NCBI RefSeq assembly: GCF_000170855.1
Contig: NZ_ABCQ01000001.1
Span: 124,001-188,000, forward strand
Length of the DNA stretch: 64,000 nt
Reading direction: 5' to 3'
From: Moritella sp. PE36
GTDB taxonomy: Bacteria; Pseudomonadota; Gammaproteobacteria; Enterobacterales; Moritellaceae
Part shown: positions 61,405 to 64,000 of the stretch, piece after piece
Layout: the number at the start of each line of letters is the position of its first letter
How positions within the stretch are numbered: position 1 is the stretch's first letter
Notes under the pieces: model-generated
What the model was told of the DNA's origin: nothing
What the model saw: only the letters and a program-made list of their open reading frames with translations
Databases searched by the model: none
Translations under genes and position numbers: made by a program

Positions 61405-61862
61405 ATACCACGTTAGATTTACAAATTGCGACGGAAAATGAACAGAAATTACCAACCGAAGCACAACTGAACGCTTGGCTAAATGCAGTTGTTAAACGCT
61501 TTCAAGACAGTGCTGAAGTAACGATCCGTATCGTTGATAATACAGAAAGCCAACAATTGAATAACGATTACCGTGGTAAAGACAAACCCACCAACGTACT
61601 GTCGTTTCCGTTCGAAGTACCTGAAGGCATTGAATTAGACTTGCTTGGTGATTTAATTATCTGCAAGCAAGTGGTCGAACGCGAAGCAAAAGAGCAACAA
61701 AAACCACTGACCGCACATTGGGCGCACATGGTTATTCATGGAACTTTACATTTACTCGGCTATGATCATATTATCGATGAAGAAGCCGAAGAGATGGAAG
61801 GTCTGGAAACCGAAATCATGCTAGAGCTAGAATTTGAAGACCCCTATATTACTGAAAAGTAA
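61401..61862 (+). CDS. ybeY: Endoribonuclease YbeY, rRNA maturation factor
   Basis: It takes part in 16S rRNA 3' end maturation and ribosome quality control. The 153-residue protein has the zinc motif [11 protein letters not shown] (H3xH5xH) and the conserved [12 protein letters not shown]. The ATG overlaps the ybeZ stop (ATGA), so the partner proteins are translationally coupled. Confidence 0.97.
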   Translation: MNTTLDLQIATENEQKLPTEAQLNAWLNAVVKRFQDSAEVTIRIVDNTESQQLNNDYRGKDKPTNVLSFPFEVPEGIELDLLGDLIICKQVVEREAKEQQKPLTAHWAHMVIHGTLHLLGYDHIIDEEAEEMEGLETEIMLELEFEDPYITEK

Positions 61863-61903
61863 TATTGATACCATTAACGTATATAACTTAGGTACAACAA
61901 ACT

Positions 61904-62788
61904 ATGAACGACGACAAACCTCACTCGACAAACGGTTCATCAAAAAAAGGTTTTTTTGAAAAATTTTCTCAATTATTCCAAGGTGAGCCGAAAAACAGAG
62001 AAGAGCTTGTAGAAGTCATTCAGGATGCAGGAAATCGCGAACTGATCGATCAAGACACCAAGGATATGATTGAAGGTGTGCTCGAAGTCTCAGGACTGAA
62101 AGTACGCGACATTATGATCCCACGCTCACAGATGATTACTATCGATAAGAGTCAAAGTGTCGAAGAATTTTTACCTATCATGATTGACTCTGCGCACTCG
62201 CGCTTCCCTGTTGTCAATGAAGATAAAGATCATATCGAAGGGATCTTGTTAGCCAAAGATCTGCTTAAATTTGTGTTTACTGGCGCGCCAGATAGCTTTG
62301 AGCTGTCTTCTGTTTTACGCCCAGCAGTTGTTGTACCAGAAAGTAAACGTGTTGATAAACTCCTTAAAGAGTTTCGTTCTAAACGCTATCACATGGCCGT
62401 TGTGGTTGATGAATTTGGTGGTGTGTCAGGCCTTGTGACCATTGAAGATATCCTTGAAGAGATCGTCGGTAATATTGAAGACGAATTCGATGAAGATGAG
62501 TCGGCACAAGAAGATATCCGCCGTATTAATAAAAGTGTGTTCTCAGTGCAAGCATTAACACCCATTGATGATTTCAATGACTACTTCTCATCAACCTTTA
62601 ACGATGATGAAGTGGATACCATTGGGGGGATGATTGCGCATGCATTTGGTCATTTACCAGAGCAAGGTGAGATAATTACTGTCGATGACTTCCAATTTAA
62701 AGTCATTTCAGCTGACCGCCGTCGTATCATTCAGCTACAAGTGAAGATACCAGAAGCACAACAGGATCGCTTAGCGGAATCAGCTTAA
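61904..62788 (+). CDS. corC: CorC family magnesium/cobalt efflux protein (YbeX)
   Basis: The 294-residue cytosolic protein has two CBS domains (about 70-130 and 135-190) and a C-terminal CorC_HlyC domain (about 205-288). [14 protein letters not shown] and [20 protein letters not shown] are the family hallmarks. In E. coli, CorC (YbeX) is linked to Mg/Co efflux and ribosome maturation. No membrane domain is present, as is normal for the short form. Middle of the miaB-lnt series. Confidence 0.93.
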   Translation: MNDDKPHSTNGSSKKGFFEKFSQLFQGEPKNREELVEVIQDAGNRELIDQDTKDMIEGVLEVSGLKVRDIMIPRSQMITIDKSQSVEEFLPIMIDSAHSRFPVVNEDKDHIEGILLAKDLLKFVFTGAPDSFELSSVLRPAVVVPESKRVDKLLKEFRSKRYHMAVVVDEFGGVSGLVTIEDILEEIVGNIEDEFDEDESAQEDIRRINKSVFSVQALTPIDDFNDYFSSTFNDDEVDTIGGMIAHAFGHLPEQGEIITVDDFQFKVISADRRRIIQLQVKIPEAQQDRLAESA

Positions 62789-62846
62789 CCGTCTCGGTGA
62801 CAGGTTACTTCGCTTGTCGCTGTAGATCGCCACAAAGGAATAACCT

Positions 62847-64000
62847 ATCAAATCTCTGATCCATAAAATAGGTGCGCCACTGGCTGGCGCGCTTAGCGTG
62901 TTTGCTTTTGCCCCGTTTGATTACACCATTAGCTTATACGTTTCATTATTTGCCCTACTCTTTGTTATTGACAATAAATCAGCAAAACACGCAGCCGGAT
63001 ATGGTTTCTTGTGGGGACTCGGATTCTTTGTCGCAGGTCTTCATTGGATTTCAGTGAGCATCTTAGATTTTGGCGGGTTACCAGTGCCTGTTGCTGCGCT
63101 ATTAGTCGTATTATTGTGTGCTTACCTCGCTATTTATCCAGCGCTTTGTGCTTACCTAGTTAATCGGTTTGCCTCACACTCAAGCTTACTGCGCTACTTT
63201 ATTGCCTTCCCGGCAATCTGGTTAATCACCGACTGGTTACGCGGTTGGGTAATGACAGGTTTTCCTTGGTTACAATTTGGCTATAGTCAAATGGATACCC
63301 CGCTGGTTAACTACGCGCCAATACTCGGGGTTGAGGGCATTACCGCTGCCGTTTGTTTGCTCACCGCCAGTGTGTATTATGTTTATCGCGAACGTAAATT
63401 CGTCATGCCTGCAGTCGTTATTTCAGTTATCCTATTTTCGGCAATGGCATCAAAAGGCCAACAATGGACAATTCCACAACCATCAAAATCAATTGCACTC
63501 GTGCAGGGCAATACCGATCAAGCTGAAAAATGGCTACCAGAAAAACGCACCGATATCCTCAATACATATTTAACATTGAGTTTAGATAATACCGATGCCG
63601 ATATTATTATATGGCCAGAATCAGCGATCCCAGCATTGGAGTTTCAAGTTAAAAGTTATTTAGACTATGTCAGTGACTTAATGCGTCAAAGTAATACCAC
63701 CCTTATCACCGGGATCATTAATTACCAACGTGTTGACGATATTGATGAGTATTACAATGCCGTGATCGTACTCGGTCAACCCGAGCAAGAGAAGAACCAT
63801 TCTCCAGTGAATGACCGTTATTACAAAAATAAGCTGTTACCAATTGGTGAGTTCGTGCCGTTTGAAGATCTGCTAAGACCGATTGCACCGCTATTTAATT
63901 TGCCTATGTCATCATTTCAACGTGGTGGTGAACAACAGTTAAATTTAGCCGCGAGTAACGTCCACATTGCCACCGCGATTTGTTATGAAATTGCCTTTAA
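62847..64000 (+). CDS. lnt: Apolipoprotein N-acyltransferase (3' end off the right edge)
   Basis: It adds the third acyl chain to the N-terminal cysteine of lipoproteins at the inner membrane. About 384 codons are visible. The N-terminal part has several membrane helices, then the nitrilase-like domain: IIWPESAIP holds the catalytic glutamate, YYKNKLLPIGEFVPFE the lysine, and AICYEI, just before the edge, the cysteine, so the triad is complete. The start is unusual: after an in-frame stop TAA (62841) and the ribosome site AAGGA there is ATC at 62847 at the right distance, but no ATG, GTG or TTG until GTG at 62898, which would cut into the first helix. CTG at 62856 is another candidate. Confidence 0.9.
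   Translation, partial: MKSLIHKIGAPLAGALSVFAFAPFDYTISLYVSLFALLFVIDNKSAKHAAGYGFLWGLGFFVAGLHWISVSILDFGGLPVPVAALLVVLLCAYLAIYPALCAYLVNRFASHSSLLRYFIAFPAIWLITDWLRGWVMTGFPWLQFGYSQMDTPLVNYAPILGVEGITAAVCLLTASVYYVYRERKFVMPAVVISVILFSAMASKGQQWTIPQPSKSIALVQGNTDQAEKWLPEKRTDILNTYLTLSLDNTDADIIIWPESAIPALEFQVKSYLDYVSDLMRQSNTTLITGIINYQRVDDIDEYYNAVIVLGQPEQEKNHSPVNDRYYKNKLLPIGEFVPFEDLLRPIAPLFNLPMSSFQRGGEQQLNLAASNVHIATAICYEIAF

Noticed and set aside
62872-63573. Two plus-strand frames (61 and 98 residues) inside the lnt region
   Set aside because: They are in another frame from lnt, whose frame is continuous from 62844 to the window edge and carries the Lnt active-site motifs.

Overview
The window looks like a chromosomal segment of a marine gammaproteobacterium of the Alteromonadales/Vibrionales type, possibly Moritella or a close relative. 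That placement is an inference from gene order and protein similarity recalled from memory; no 16S rRNA gene is present. The DNA is AT-leaning, almost all genes are conserved core genes, and the blocks follow the order known from E. coli and Vibrio.

Layout. 1-17854 (minus strand) is one long envelope and translation block read leftward: rpsB, tsf, pyrH, frr, uppS, cdsA, dxr, rseP, bamA, skp, lpxD, fabZ, lpxA, lpxB, rnhB and the 5' part of dnaE, which runs off the left edge. A divergent region at 17855-18335 carries the rpsB promoter and a probable S2 autoregulatory leader. On the plus strand map, glnD and dapD follow. A Fic-domain gene with repeated palindromes on both sides sits between dapD and ptsG. 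26446-32275 is a conserved but poorly characterised neighbourhood: truC, yqcC, genes for DUF3549, DUF3301, DUF2789, KfrA_N-like and DUF2310 proteins, syd and queF. 32767-38850 holds a membrane TPR protein with a dead GGDEF-like domain, an active-looking diguanylate cyclase, ppnN and xni, followed by an NAD-type isocitrate dehydrogenase and a small exported orphan.

40917-43511 contains rlmM, gcvA and, divergent from gcvA, a GcvB-like small RNA gene identified here by promoter, GU-rich segment, hairpins and terminator. 43521-49223 is the conserved hemA, prfA, prmC, sirB2, sirB1, kdsA series (minus), with lolB-ispE-prs and pth-ychF on the plus strand. Nine tRNA genes (2 Met, 4 Gln, 3 Leu) lie at 54356-55492, formed by tandem duplication, followed by a 12-copy heptanucleotide repeat. 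The end holds a chemoreceptor with a c-type haem motif, ubiF (minus) and the miaB-ybeZ-ybeY-corC-lnt series, with lnt cut by the right edge.

Functionally the window joins lipid A and outer-membrane assembly (lpx genes, fabZ, kdsA, bamA, skp, rseP, lolB, corC, lnt), isoprenoid and undecaprenyl supply (dxr, ispE, uppS), translation (rpsB, tsf, frr, prfA, prmC, pth, map, tRNAs, tRNA/rRNA modification) and nutrient or second-messenger signalling (glnD, ptsG, GcvA/GcvB, diguanylate cyclase, PpnN, Fic). No CRISPR array, prophage or intact insertion sequence was seen. The most unusual signals are the palindrome-flanked Fic gene, a 264-bp MITE-like element with 24-bp inverted ends, the GcvB-like RNA, and lnt, whose frame has no ATG, GTG or TTG at its expected start.
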